A stretch of DNA of 64,000 bases from the NCBI GenBank assembly GCA_028274465.1, contig CM051458.1, forward strand, positions 19,607,566 to 19,671,565, in the 5' to 3' direction. Positions 44,146-54,343 of the stretch are shown here, one piece after another. The notes beneath the pieces are model-generated. The model did no database searches, was not told the origin of the DNA, and worked only from the letters and a program-made list of their open reading frames with translations. How positions within the stretch are numbered: position 1 is the stretch's first letter; each line of letters begins with the position of its first letter. This DNA is from Plantago ovata (taxonomy: Eukaryota > Streptophyta > Magnoliopsida > Lamiales > Plantaginaceae). A program made the position numbers and the translations under genes.

Positions 44146-45778
44146 TGTTGGTCCCTTTAAACAACAAGAAAAGACTAGAGGGGGGGGGGTGAATAGTCTT
44201 TTCAAACTTTCGTCGTTTAAAACTTTCTCAGCAAGTACTTATTACTTTTCAGTAATGAGTTCGCTGATACTTAACTTTCTCAGCAAGGTAGCTTGGTTTG
44301 CTGATACTTAAAATCAGAGAGCGGAAGTCTTTGATATAATAAGTGCTTTTTTAGTAAGTAAAGGTTTCAGCAAGTGAAGTGAGTGACTGTGTACAAACAG
44401 ATATGAAATGCTGAAAGCTAAGTACAGAAAATAAATCACACAAACACTTTTATAGTGGTATCTGAGAGTGGCGTAACCTCTCAACTAATCCACTTCGTCC
44501 TTTCTAGGACTGAATCCACTAAGATATGATTGAAGTTCCTTACAATCTCCTATCTAGAGCGATTCAACAGAAACCAAAGCACACTTGCTTTGTCTCCAAC
44601 CTAAACTAGAGAACTCAACCTTGTTCTCCACCAAACTTGGTACTTTTAATCAGCAAAACTATGCTCGATTAAGTTCCCCCTGAATATCACGCCTGAAAGG
44701 GTGTGTTTTCAGTTAGAGAGTTTTGGGGTGAGATAACTTAATTATAACTTATTCAGTTACAACAAGTAATCTAAGAAACACAACTTGGAATACTTTGCAG
44801 TAAACAAGTTTGATTGTTTCTGGTGTCAAGACTTGTTCTTGTTCGAAAGAAAGAACACTTAACTAATTTCTTAGCCGAGTTTGTTCTACTTCTTCACAAG
44901 TAGCTTTTTCAAGCTTTAAGTCTTGGAACGGATCAATGGCAGATGTAGAGAGTTTGAAGGTATGTGAGTTTAAGCACAAGTGAGAGTTTGATCACGTTGT
45001 TGACACACTTCAACTCTTCGCCAGATGACCTCTATTTATAGTGTAAGTAAGGAGCCGTTTGAATTTCAAATCCTAAGGCTTTTGTTCCTTAACATGTCAC
45101 TATCTTGCTTTTGTACTTTCAGCAGCGTCTTTGTTTGTCTTCTAGTCTTCAAGTCCTTCGCGTGTAAGCTTTGTATTTAATGCACATTTGAAGAGAATTC
45201 AAACAGTAACATTGGAGCGCAAAAACAAGTACTTTCAGCAAGAGGTCACATATGTTCCATCAGTAAGTGATTAGTCTCAGTTTCAGCAAGCACAACCTAC
45301 TCTGTCTTTCAGATTTTCACTTATGCAATGCTGTTGCTGAAATTTCACTTTCTGAGCAACACGTGCCTTTGTAGATACCAGTCTTCAGCAATCTTCAAGT
45401 CTTCAGATCTTCTAAATCTTCAAGTCTTCGGATCTTCAATAATTTTCAAGATTCTGAGCGGTTTCTATTTGCTTCAATAGTTTGTTTGTAAAAACAAAGT
45501 ATATCGTCAGCAAATGCTTCAATAGGTTATTTTCTTTTCAGAAAATAAGATACATCATAAGCTTCAGCATCAATAAGTTATTTTCTTTTCAGAAAATAAA
45601 ATACATCATACGCAAAAGAAATAACTTATCAAGCATCTAAACTAAGTCATCAGCAAACGTTCATCTTTTACAATGTTCTTAAAATTCTAAATTCCTATGG
45701 ACCTTAAGAGTACTAGTTACTGGACTTTCCTAAATTTAGCATGGTTAATTGCTCATCAAAATTACAAGTTTCCTAACA
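44146..45778 (-). repeat. 5' LTR of SIRE1
   Basis: 1633 bp, shorter than the 3' LTR mainly by an ~18-19-bp piece near 44288. Ends exactly at CAGTA (45779-45783), the target duplication. Confidence 0.95.
45032..45041 (-). promoter_or_regulatory. TATA box of SIRE1 5' LTR
   Basis: Minus-strand CTATAAATAG, identical in the 3' LTR (18137-18146). A good TATA match; it should drive the genomic RNA. Confidence 0.7.
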
Positions 45779-45850
45779 CAGTACAATAGCTGCACCTCTC
45801 ATCCGTTCCTGGTTGGGTTGAACCCATGATTTCAGAAGTGGACGAGCCAT
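45779..45850 (-). pseudogene. gag: gag of element C, first fragment
   Basis: Start ATG at 45850 and the first ~24 codons (MARPLLKSWVQPNQERMRG) of element C gag, cut by SIRE1. The start is the same as that of element E (MARPLLKSWVQPN at 55733) but lacks the MPHTRSAG extension of A and B, so C and E form a separate subgroup. Confidence 0.87.
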
Positions 45851-46030
45851 CAAAAAACCTCCCCAAGATATCTGGATATCTGTGACAGGAGTAACACACA
45901 ATCAAAAATCAACCCTGTTAGAACTGACCAGAATTTGGAATTCAACCACTAAACCAGACAAACAAAGATCACTTATCCTAGGGGTTGAATGGTGAAAATA
46001 AATAAGCTAAAGAGTAAAAAGGAGTTAAAG

Positions 46031-46048
46031 TCCCCGACAACGGAGCCA
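46031..46048 (-). other. Primer site of element C, decayed tRNA-Asp
   Basis: Minus-strand TGGCTCCGTTGTCGGGGA, two mismatches to the tRNA-Asp complement. Confidence 0.85.
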
Positions 46049-46052
46049 ATTT

Positions 46053-47431
46053 TATGAACGAGATTGTCAGACTCGAACAATCAAATGAATTTGTTTTAGT
46101 CAAAGGGCAACTCACAACTACACAAAACACGTAGTGCAGGGGTAAGATGACCTCGAGTGTCCATCTCTAGGGACTTAACTAGCTTTAACTACATGAACTA
46201 TTATATAATTCAGTAAACAAACTTAACTTAACTTAACAATATGCGACGAGAGTTGGTGATAGTAATGCTCATTCTAAGCATCGGGTTCTAATTATGCATG
46301 AAAGTGCAACACGTACTGCTTTAAAAGTAATTCGAACTGATGTTGCTGTGGGAATTGTTTTCACCATATCAGACAACTCTCCATTTGGAGAGGATACTGT
46401 CGCAAGGTTTCCACCCAAACGCTCGATCAAAACAAACACCAAAAGACAGGTTTCGACATGTATTTTGAAAGCCTCTTATCTATACTAATACTTGGCTAAG
46501 GTTGTCAGGCTTAGTGCAAGCAGTACTTGATAATTGTAAATATTGAAAGTGATGATCTTGAATTGTCCTAGTGTTTCTAACACTTTATTCCGAAGATAGA
46601 TGGCTTAGTCGGATCAACGATTCATATATCACAAATCTACAAGCAAAAGACTCTAAAACTCAATCATGCACAATATGAACCCTAGCTACGAATTTACATA
46701 CTATCACCAACTAGATATTTAGCTACTCATAGCAATAACATAATCAACAATAGCAATCATAGGTGAAAACAATGTAGAATCAATAAATAGAGTACGAAAA
46801 ATAGTGAGATACAAAGTTACCACCGAGGGTTGTCAATCCCCGGTGAATTGCTAAACTCACAAGTTTCTAGTAAGGTGAGATCAAAAGATGTCCAAATCTC
46901 TACCTTGATGTTTCAAATCGCTCTGGAAAAGTAAATCTAAGTCAAAGAAAACCCAGAAGAAGTTCTAGGGTTTATGTGTGCAAAAGTCTGAATGAATAGA
47001 TGAAAATTTGACTTTTGTATAAATTAAATCGTGGTCTTCCGGAAAGGCACCTGGCTGACCGCCTGGCACCAGGATGACCGCCTGGTGTGTCAGGTGGTGC
47101 GCCTGGCACGGGCAGAGAGTTGCCCGTGCTTTTCTTCTCCAAGTCTTCAACTTTTGGTCTTTTGGCATGACTTTGAGCTCCGAACTTGGTTTTTTGGCCT
47201 GGAAACACGCCCTTGTACTCCTTGACACACCAAGGGTGATCTCGTTGTACCAAAACTTCAATGTTTCGCCATAATTTACATCCAAAAGTGCGATTTTCAC
47301 CTAAAACCTGAAAATAACAAAAGAAATGGAAACGTGACACTATTCTAACAAAATGCACTAAAAATGCATTCAAGCGGATAGCTAAATAGGTGAAAAAGAA
47401 CCAAATGAAAGTGTTAAAAACACTGTCATCA
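46053..47431 (-). repeat. 5' LTR of element C
   Basis: About 1379 bp. On the minus strand it starts TGATGACAGTG and ends near GTTCATA (expected CA, so one base has decayed). The start is recognisably related to TGATGAATGTG of A, B, D0 and E, but most of the LTR has diverged. The GC-rich part is GCCTGGC-repeats near 47040-47110 in place of GGGGCG/CGCCCC. Confidence 0.82.
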
Positions 47432-48178
47432 GGACCTCCAAGAGTTCAATCAAGATTAGGGCCCCATGGTGCTCCCGATGATTTAAGAGAATTGATTGAT
47501 AGGAGGATAAGAATGTCTATGCAAAATGCCGCTCCTCAAGAAAACCAAGCTCAAGTGGTCGCTATCCCTACCACTCTCCCAAACCAAGTAACGCCTCAAA
47601 ATCAGCCCGAGGCAATGGCGAAAAACAACGCTTTGAGGACTGTGGCGGTGGTAACTCCCTTGATTGGTATCGACCCAGTCATGGGGAGGAAGCTCAGTTT
47701 GGAAGAACTCAAAACTAGAAGGCCGCGCTTGAAGCCCAGATAGAAACCTTGAAGGGTGATGTGCAAGCGCAAGAGCAAGACCAAGATCCAAGTCCATTGT
47801 GCGACGAGATAAGAAGTCATCAAGCAAAGATCGAGAGAGGCTTCCCTACCTTCGAGAGCTACGACGGAACAAGTTGTTTGAAGGACTACTTGGTAAGATT
47901 TGGCACCAAATGGACGCGTATGTCCATGACTCGAAAACGAAGGCATTACTCTTCCCGGCTAATCTCTCAGGATAAGCCATGAAATGGTGGTCGCGCCTTC
48001 CTCATCGCTCGATCAAATCCTACAGAGAGCTCTGCCAGGAGTTCTCTAAGAGATTCGAGAAGGTCATGAACAACAAAAGAAGAGTGAGATACTTGGCCGA
48101 AATCGTTGGAAAGCATAATGAAGACTTGAGGGATTTCATCAACCGGTTCCATGAGTACTACAATAAATTATTCATTTA
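47432..48178 (+). pseudogene. gag: gypsy (Tat-like) gag fragment F
   Basis: Degenerate capsid gene on the plus strand. It begins in mid-frame (RVQSRLGPHGAPDDLRELID), then KIERGFPTFESYDGTSCLKDYL, then, after a frameshift near 47960, AMKWWSRLPHRSIKSYREL and RFEKVMNNKRRVRYL. The order and the WW-x-RLP-x-SI motif are those of Retrotrans_gag of Ty3/gypsy Tat-type elements. Stops near 47744 and frameshifts show it is dead. Element C is inserted at its left end; CACTA-type repeats begin at its right end, so it may be the host of both. Confidence 0.72.
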
Positions 48179-48465
48179 GCGATGGATCGTTAGGTACGGA
48201 TATGATCCGTCGCTAGTTAGCGACAGATCACTACGGTTAGCGACGGATAACGATGAACTGCGCTGTAAGCTTAGTTCGTCCTTGGAAGGAGCCAATCCGA
48301 CGCTGAACTAGCGACGGATTATGCTTATCCGTCCCAATAGTAGAGACGGATGAGTCGATCCGTCGCTAACATAGTTGACCAAACTGCTTTTGTTTTTAAA
48401 AAAAATTGAAAAAACTAAATAAATTAACACATAGCGACGGATAAGCTTATCCGTCGCTATGTGTC
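48179..48465 (+). repeat. GCGACGGAT subterminal repeats with 38-bp palindrome
   Basis: At least eight copies of AGCGACGGAT or ATCCGTCGCT-like words in both orientations. A perfect 38-bp palindrome lies at 48427-48464 (half-site ACACATAGCGACGGATAAG, centre AAGCTT). In CACTA elements such words bind the transposase. Confidence 0.8.
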
Positions 48466-48830
48466 GAATATACAGACGGGTTTCGTCTTCCCCAATTCAT
48501 TTCCCCCAAACCCTAACGACATCTCCTCCCATCTCAAATCGCTCCTTCTTCTCCTCCCATCTCAAATCGACATCTCCATCCACCACCACCACCACGACGA
48601 ATCGGCTTAACCACTACAACCACCACCACGACCACATCGATCGACTTCTCTCCCCATTTCTCACTTCCTCTACGCCCCCAGTCTTAAACCCTAACCTCTA
48701 TATCCACCACCCCTCCTCCCACCACCACCGGAGCACTCCACCCTACCACCGGAATCGGGTATGTTCTTTCTTCTTTCTTCTTTCATCTTTCTTATTTTAA
48801 TCTTTCTTCTTTTCACTTCTCTGATTCATT

Positions 48831-48896
48831 ATCTCCACCGCGTCGGACCACCATCTCCACCGCGCCGGACCACCATCTCCACCGCGCCGGACCACC
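48831..48896 (+). repeat. Three tandem copies of a 22-bp unit
   Basis: Unit ATCTCCACCGCGCCGGAC plus CACC, three times; the first copy has GTCGG for GCCGG. Confidence 0.92.
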
Positions 48897-49458
48897 AGTT
48901 TCCTCCCCATTACCACTCTCTATTTGAAAGGTGATTAGCCTAAACCCAAGATTCGATTTGATTTGCCCTAAATTAACCCTAATTTTTAACTGAAATTTGA
49001 TTAATATTCATGTAATTTTCATGTTAAATGGAATTGAATATCATAATATTCATATTAATACCTTAATATTCATGTTAGTTGTGTTAGGGCATAAGTTAGT
49101 TCTGATAAGTTGCTTAAGTTAGTTCTGTTTATTATAATTTTGTTAATTAATAGATTAATAATGTTAATTGTGTTACTTAGTTAATTTAATTAATTATGGT
49201 GTGATGATGCTAGAATTACGATTTTAGTGAATATTTAATCATTTTATAAAGTGTGATGATGCTATAATTATAGTCAGTTTAGGATGTGTTGGTTTAGACT
49301 TATCTTGGGTGATACCTAATGCTATACGTTTATTGTTGATCAATAAGCCTTTTATTGATTTTCACCCATTGGTAAGCCTCACCGACATTTAAACGAACTG
49401 ATTATTTAACTGAACACACCATAAGACTTATATTGATAAATATTTTAGTATTTGGATA

Positions 49459-49574
49459 AGAAGATGAAGAATTGTGGTGGTACAAATATAGAAGAAGTAG
49501 GCACAAGAAAGAATAATAATAATTTCTTGTGCCTGCTTCTTCTATATTTGTACAACCAAAATTCTTCATCTTCT
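49459..49574 (+). repeat. Foldback 1: 52-nt arms, 12-nt loop
   Basis: Arms 49459-49510 and 49523-49574 pair with only about four mismatches around the loop GAATAATAATAA. Equal arms with no length difference and a small loop resemble a young miRNA precursor or a small foldback element. Confidence 0.88.
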
Positions 49575-49802
49575 CATTATTAATATACTACATTTCTTTT
49601 GTAATCATGTAAACCATATATATAGATTGATGACTAGAAGTTTAGTTAAATATGGCCTTGTGTTGTGAATGATTGTAGTAGGCAGGCACCGTAACAACAT
49701 CATTTATAATGCCGATGTACTGTACCGACCTATTTCAGTAATTCTCATCGCCTGGCCTACTAATAAATGGACTTTATTTGCTGGTATCCATAGAGTAAAC
49801 AT

Positions 49803-49907
49803 TACAAACTTTCCTTGTTTTCCGAGTCCTCGTCTATACTTAAATGACAATCAAGGTATATAACAATTAAGTGTAGGCGGGGTCTTGAAAAGAAAGGAAA
49901 GTTTGTA
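49803..49907 (+). repeat. Foldback 2: 41-nt arms, 23-nt loop
   Basis: Arms 49803-49843 and 49867-49907, eight differences from perfect pairing; five of these become G-U pairs in a plus-strand transcript. Confidence 0.82.
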
Positions 49908-49975
49908 TTGCGGTAATCATGTCAACCAAGGAAAGGTTAGTCAAATATGGTTTACATGCATAAAAAATACAAACC

Positions 49976-50040
49976 CATTGTCCTTCGGACACATCGTCAC
50001 TTCCATTACTAGATAGTGTCGGTGTGTCCGATGGATAGTG
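49976..50040 (+). repeat. Foldback 3: 18-nt arms
   Basis: Arms 49976-49993 and 50023-50040 (CGGACACA pairs with TGTGTCCG), three mismatches. Confidence 0.65.
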
Positions 50041-50126
50041 TGTTTATAGTTCGGTAATCATGTAAACCATATATTCTTTTTTGTTACAAATTATCGTGGT
50101 TCATACTTAAATTTTATACATGCAGA

Positions 50127-50729
50127 AATGAACGGGGATGGTGAAGTACAGCCCCAGGGCGGCGACGAAATGCACAATGGGCTGCGAGTCTTGTCCGTTG
50201 GGCAGGGTTCTTGGTAAGTTCTGTTAAAGTCTGTATTTAATTGTTTTTATATATAGTTTTGGGTATCCATTATTAATTTTTAAAAATGTTTGACAGGTTT
50301 CACCTGCCTACAGCTAATAAAAAGTTGACAATGATCATCAAAAAGGGATTTGATAGGCTTCCAGCGCCAGGGAGTGGGGGTCAAAGGTGGAGTACGCTTC
50401 CTCTGTCCGCGAAGGAGCAGTTTTTCAAGGAATTCAAGGTACTTTATTTGTATTTAATAACTTTACGTCCGCATTCATGATGTTGTGTAGGCGGCGCCCA
50501 CGATTATGTTAGACCTTCACTAAGTGTAACATTTAGATAAAGTGTGTTTCACTTATTTAAATTGAATATTGCAGAACTACTACTATATGCCTCCTGCCCA
50601 CACAGAGGAGTTATGGAATGCATTCCTGGTCTGGGGATCTGACATCCACAGGCATTCGATGCAGCGGGCCAAAGATGAGTGGAGGAAGAAGGGAAAATGG
50701 GTTCCATGGGTTTCTACGGATTCTCGGCC
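50127..50729 (+). pseudogene. CACTA transposase-like gene, first exons
   Basis: Three exons with GT-AG borders that keep one frame: 50127-50213 (ATG at 50129, MNGDGEVQPQGG), 50297-50438 and 50575-50729. The introns are 83 and 136 bp, with donors GTAAGT and GTACTT and acceptors TTTGACAG and ATTGCAG. The first splice builds a Trp codon across the junction. Motifs: IIKKGFDRLPAPG, LSAKEQFFKEFK, then YYYMPPAHTEELWNAF and AKDEWRKKGKWVPW. This resembles the N-terminal region of plant Ptta/En/Spm transposase-type proteins (PF03004), judged by eye. Exon 3 is cut by copia2 after DSRP, so the gene is dead here. The ATG context and an upstream acceptor-like ATGCAG suggest an earlier 5' exon. Confidence 0.6.
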
Positions 50730-52836
50730 TGTAAGAAAATATGGTCAGAGTTACCCCTAGGGTACGCAGCGGAATTTCAAAAAATTTCTTAACATGCAGG
50801 TTAATTGATCATGCATATAATGTATATAATAAACACATTAATCAGAAGACTTACAATACTCCAAAAGCAAGAATAGGTATTGAATCGATATGCCAATCGA
50901 TGAAGTCTTCGTAATAGTCCGGTGAATCTTCTCCTTCGTCGAAGTCCAAGATATCTGCAATACCTTGATTATCTGCAAGACAATAAAAGTTAGTTTCCAG
51001 CTCTTTGAACCTCAACCTTGGTATCCACGGATGAACAGCTTATCGGAAAGAATGCTAGGATATTCTTTATGTGGCCAAGAAGATGGGGCGGCGATTTTCC
51101 TCCGGTGGAGAGTGGCGCGCGCGGCTAGGGTATAGAGGTAGGGGAGAGCTTTTTATTTTCTCTAAGAAAGGTAGAATAATTCTCTAAGAATTCGGCATTG
51201 AAAAAGCTCTCTAATGACCTACTTATATAGTAGTCAATAGAAGCCTAAAGAAGATTCTTTTAGACTTCATAAAGGAATAAGAACTCTAATTCTTATTGCA
51301 CAAGAAAACCAATTTAAGTCTAGATTCATTCCCAATTAAGTTAGAACTCAATTAGGAAAATCTAACTTAACCCTTGACTTCTAATATGGGAAGGAGTCGA
51401 AACTCCCTCCCATACTACTACTACACGCAGCCGGCCAAGGGGGTATGTGGGTCCCAATTTTGGGACCCACTTATAATTCGAAGGCAATTCAAACTCTAAG
51501 TAGATTTTGCCCATGTGCATATATTAATTCTAAATTAATGTATCCTTCCAAATCAAACCTCTATTGTATTTCTAAAATATAATCTTTAATTGTATTTACA
51601 TAAAATACAATTAATCAATCAATTCAATTAATAATTCCAAATTATTAATTGAGCCACAAATAATTATAATTAATTCCAAATCAATTATAATTCATCAATC
51701 ACAATTAATTCTAAATTAATTGCGATTCCATCTTCAAGGATATTCGGATAAGCTGAATCACCACATAGTGTGACCCATAGGGCCTCATTGTATTAAGCAT
51801 GTGCTACACTAGGCAACATGGAATTCCTAGACGGTTCCATTTGCAATATTAATACATGAGGACGTTTGAGAGGTTTCTCAAAGAAAAACCCTTTCGTTGT
51901 GAAGTCTGTTGCGCTCAACGCGGCGATGGTAACGTCCCTTCATCTGACTGACTCGAATGCATCTAGGATCGATGATGTGTCTATCCCAATAATACATCCA
52001 CGGGCGTCTTCAGTGAGTTGCTTGGTGAATTTGATATCTATTATGACTATCATAATAATATTGATACGCTGGCCAGCGGTTTAACCAATCACAACTATGA
52101 ACGACTATGAGCAGTGCTCTCCCGTGCTACATGTGAGAGATGAATCCTTCACAGAATCACTCATCACCCCCATTTGTATGTAGCTATAATCCTGGATCGT
52201 GTCTTGGGTCAACTGCTTATTCAGAGCTGACATCGACGGGTACACCAAGCATATGGGGCAACAAATGTTATGATAAAGTCCTGTAAGTCCAAAGGACGAC
52301 TGGCATCACTTCGACAACTTTCCGGTTCCCATAGACACTTTGGTGTAGAGTATACATCCATGGGAGTTTCCGGTGGGTACTTCCATTGTTCGGTAATCAC
52401 CCTTCGAACAACTATGCAGAGTTATGGGAACGTTTCTAGATTGTCTTACAATCCTTTCCGTGGCCGTGGGATCGGCTCACACTTGCTCTAACAAGTATAA
52501 CCTCCACGCATACTAGTCTCACCTGGTTCATTCAGACCCCTACATCCGAGATGAACCTCGACTAGGGAGAGTTTGGGGTAGATGATAACTCACATAGCTC
52601 CCACTATCTGTGTGATCGGTCATCTATCCGAGGGGACATGTTTGATATCAGTACAGACAGGAATAGAGATATGACATGCTGTATGCCTGGTGTAATATAA
52701 ATATGAAAGCGATACTCAATAGTCAAACAAACAAACATATATTATATTACGTTGACCTTTGTAATAGTACATATATGCCCTTAATAAGGGTTGTATGCCC
52801 TTAATAAAGTCTGTCTCTAGGACATATGCACTATCA
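50730..52836 (-). repeat. 3' LTR of copia2
   Basis: 2107 bp, plus-strand start TGTAAGAAAATATGG and end ACTATCA; clearly related to the copia1 LTRs with many substitutions. The PPT follows at 52837-52852. Confidence 0.93.
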
Positions 52837-53245
52837 ATCTCCCACTTGGACTAGAGCTAGTCACCTTTATGCTTAATGCCTTGATTAACATAATGTCTTA
52901 AGTGGGCATCCACTGATAAGACCTTGGTGAAAGGATCTGACACGTTGTCCGTGGTTGAGACACGTTCTATACTAACTTCTCCTCTATCAATAATCTCACG
53001 TATAACGTGATACTTTCTAAGTACATGTTTGTTCTTGTTTGTAGATCTAGGCTCCTTGGCTTGAGCGACGGCGCCGTGTTGTCACAATAAATCGTTATTC
53101 GACTTGGAGCAGGAACAACCCTCAATTCCTTCAAGAACTCTGAAATCCAGACAGCTTCTTTCGATGCTTCTGATGCAGCAATGTACTCGGCTTCTGTGGT
53201 TGAGTCAGCAATCGTGGCTTGCTTAGAACTCTTCCACCAGATAGA
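52837..53245 (-). pseudogene. pol: copia2 RNase H, broken
   Basis: RNase H part, with EAEYIA and DNT motifs in different frames. A TGA follows FKLNG at 53246 where the family continues with GG, and a one-base loss lies near 53072 beside the DNT motif. It includes the PPT at its left end. Unlike copia1, the Gly after SGYVDA is intact. Confidence 0.78.
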
Positions 53246-54343
53246 TCATCCGTTCAATTTGAATACGTATCCTGTCTGTGGCTTAAAGTCATCAGGATCT
53301 GATTCAAATCCAGCGTCGACATAACCAGACATCTTTAATTCTGGTTCTCCACCAAACACCAAGAACATTTCCTTAGTCTGTCGAAGGTACTTAAGAATGT
53401 TCTTTACAACAGTCAAGTGAAGTACTCCTGGATTCTGTTGGTGTCGACAAGTGACACTAAGCGCATATGCCACATCTGGCCTTGTGCAATTCATTGCATA
53501 CATAATAGACCCTACTGCCGAAGCATAGGGCACACGACTCATTGCCTTTCTTTCTTCATCAGTTTTAGGACTATCCTTAACTGATAGCACGATCCCATGC
53601 CTAGCTGGGAGAAAGCCTCTCTTTGAGTCGTCCATCTTATAACGCTTCAGTATTTTGTCGATGTAGGTGGACTGTGTCAATCCTAACATCCTCTTGGACC
53701 TATCTCTATAGATCTTTATCCCTAGGATGTAGTTCATTTCACCCAAGTCCTTCATTGAGAAGGTACTTGATAACCAAACTTTAATCTCTTCTAGCATAAA
53801 GACATTGTTTCCCATGATCAAAATGTCATCAACATAAATGATCATGAAAACGACTCCCTTGTCGTTGTGCCTAGTGTAGACACAGGGATCTTCTACGCTT
53901 CTGACGAAGTCAAACGATTTGACAACTTCATCAAAGCGGATATTCCAGCTCCTAGACGCTTGCTTTAGCCCATAGATGAATCTCTGTAATTTGCATACAG
54001 CAGTTGGCCTGGTTTTACTAATAAAACCTTCCGGATGTACCATATAGACCTCTTCCTCAAGGTTGCCATTGAGGAAGGCATCTTTACATCCATCTGCCAG
54101 ATCTCATAATCATAGTAGGCAGCTATCGCAAGTAGAATTCGAATAGACTTCAACTTTGCTACCGGTGAAAAGGTTTCATCGTAATCGATGCCATACCTTT
54201 GCATGTAGCCCTTCACCACAAGTCTAGCCTTGTGCGTTTGTACCTTGCCATCGGCATCTGTCTTTTGTTTAAAGACCCATTTGCACCCAATAGGTCTAAC
54301 CCCTTGAGGCAAGTCTACCAAGCTCCAAACTTGGTTCAGGTAC
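53246..54343 (-). pseudogene. pol: copia2 reverse transcriptase, truncated
   Basis: RT homologous to 5342-6300 of copia1: open 53246-54043 with YVDDILIMG, YNILGIKI-like and SKRGFLPARHG motifs, and 54321-53965 in another frame with VDLPQGVRPIGCKWVF and QMDVK. The frameshift is at about 54079 (bases missing in AAGGCATCTTT relative to copia1). Element E interrupts it at 54343, so the N-terminal RT, integrase and gag are not seen. Confidence 0.88.

Larger units (their letters stand above)
17234..45778 (-). mobile_element. Sirevirus-type copia element SIRE1, nested host
   Basis: Giant minus-strand copia element with a perfect target duplication CAGTA (17229-17233 and 45779-45783). The LTRs are 17234-18884 and 44146-45778. 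After removing elements A and B it is about 14 kb. In transcription order: LTR, tRNA-Met primer site (44131-44143), gag with a long coiled coil, pol, a hairpin-bearing spacer, a large second ORF, PPT (18885-18900), LTR. The long gag, the extra ORF after pol and the AAAAAGGGGGAAATT-type PPT are known traits of Sireviruses (SIRE1/Maximus). Few LTR differences (one indel of about 18-19 bp plus scattered substitutions) point to a fairly recent insertion. Confidence 0.93.
48466..50126 (+). other. Non-coding CACTA region with foldbacks
   Basis: No supported coding sequence. 48480-48770 is CT/CA-rich like a leader; a frame of about 110 codons there is low-complexity (His, Ser, Thr, Pro) and rejected. 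A 22-bp minisatellite and three inverted repeats are listed separately; the rest is AT-rich. Confidence 0.7.
48179..50729 (+). mobile_element. CACTA (En/Spm)-like transposon, 5' part
   Basis: Starts with many copies of GCGACGGAT and its complement, typical of CACTA subterminal regions, then a CT-rich leader-like stretch, AT-rich sequence with foldbacks and the first exons of a transposase-like gene. No clear CACTA terminus is visible (CACTACGG occurs at 48217 but repeats also lie to its left), and the right end is lost to copia2. The class is inferred from the repeats and the gene, not from ends. Confidence 0.6.
50730..54343 (-). mobile_element. copia2, related to copia1, 3' part
   Basis: Minus-strand copia element of the copia1 family: 3' LTR, then RNase H and RT, cut at 54343 by element E. 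Preceded by CGGCC (50725-50729), the likely target duplication; the partner is not in the window. It interrupts exon 3 of the CACTA gene. Confidence 0.9.

Noticed and set aside
48217..48234. CACTACGG... as the terminus of the CACTA element
   Set aside because: GCGACGGAT-type repeats continue for about 40 bases to its left, so it is internal or chance.
48459..48800. 113-codon His/Ser/Thr/Pro-rich frame
   Set aside because: CT/CA-rich leader-like sequence; composition explains it and no splice link to the transposase exons is evident.
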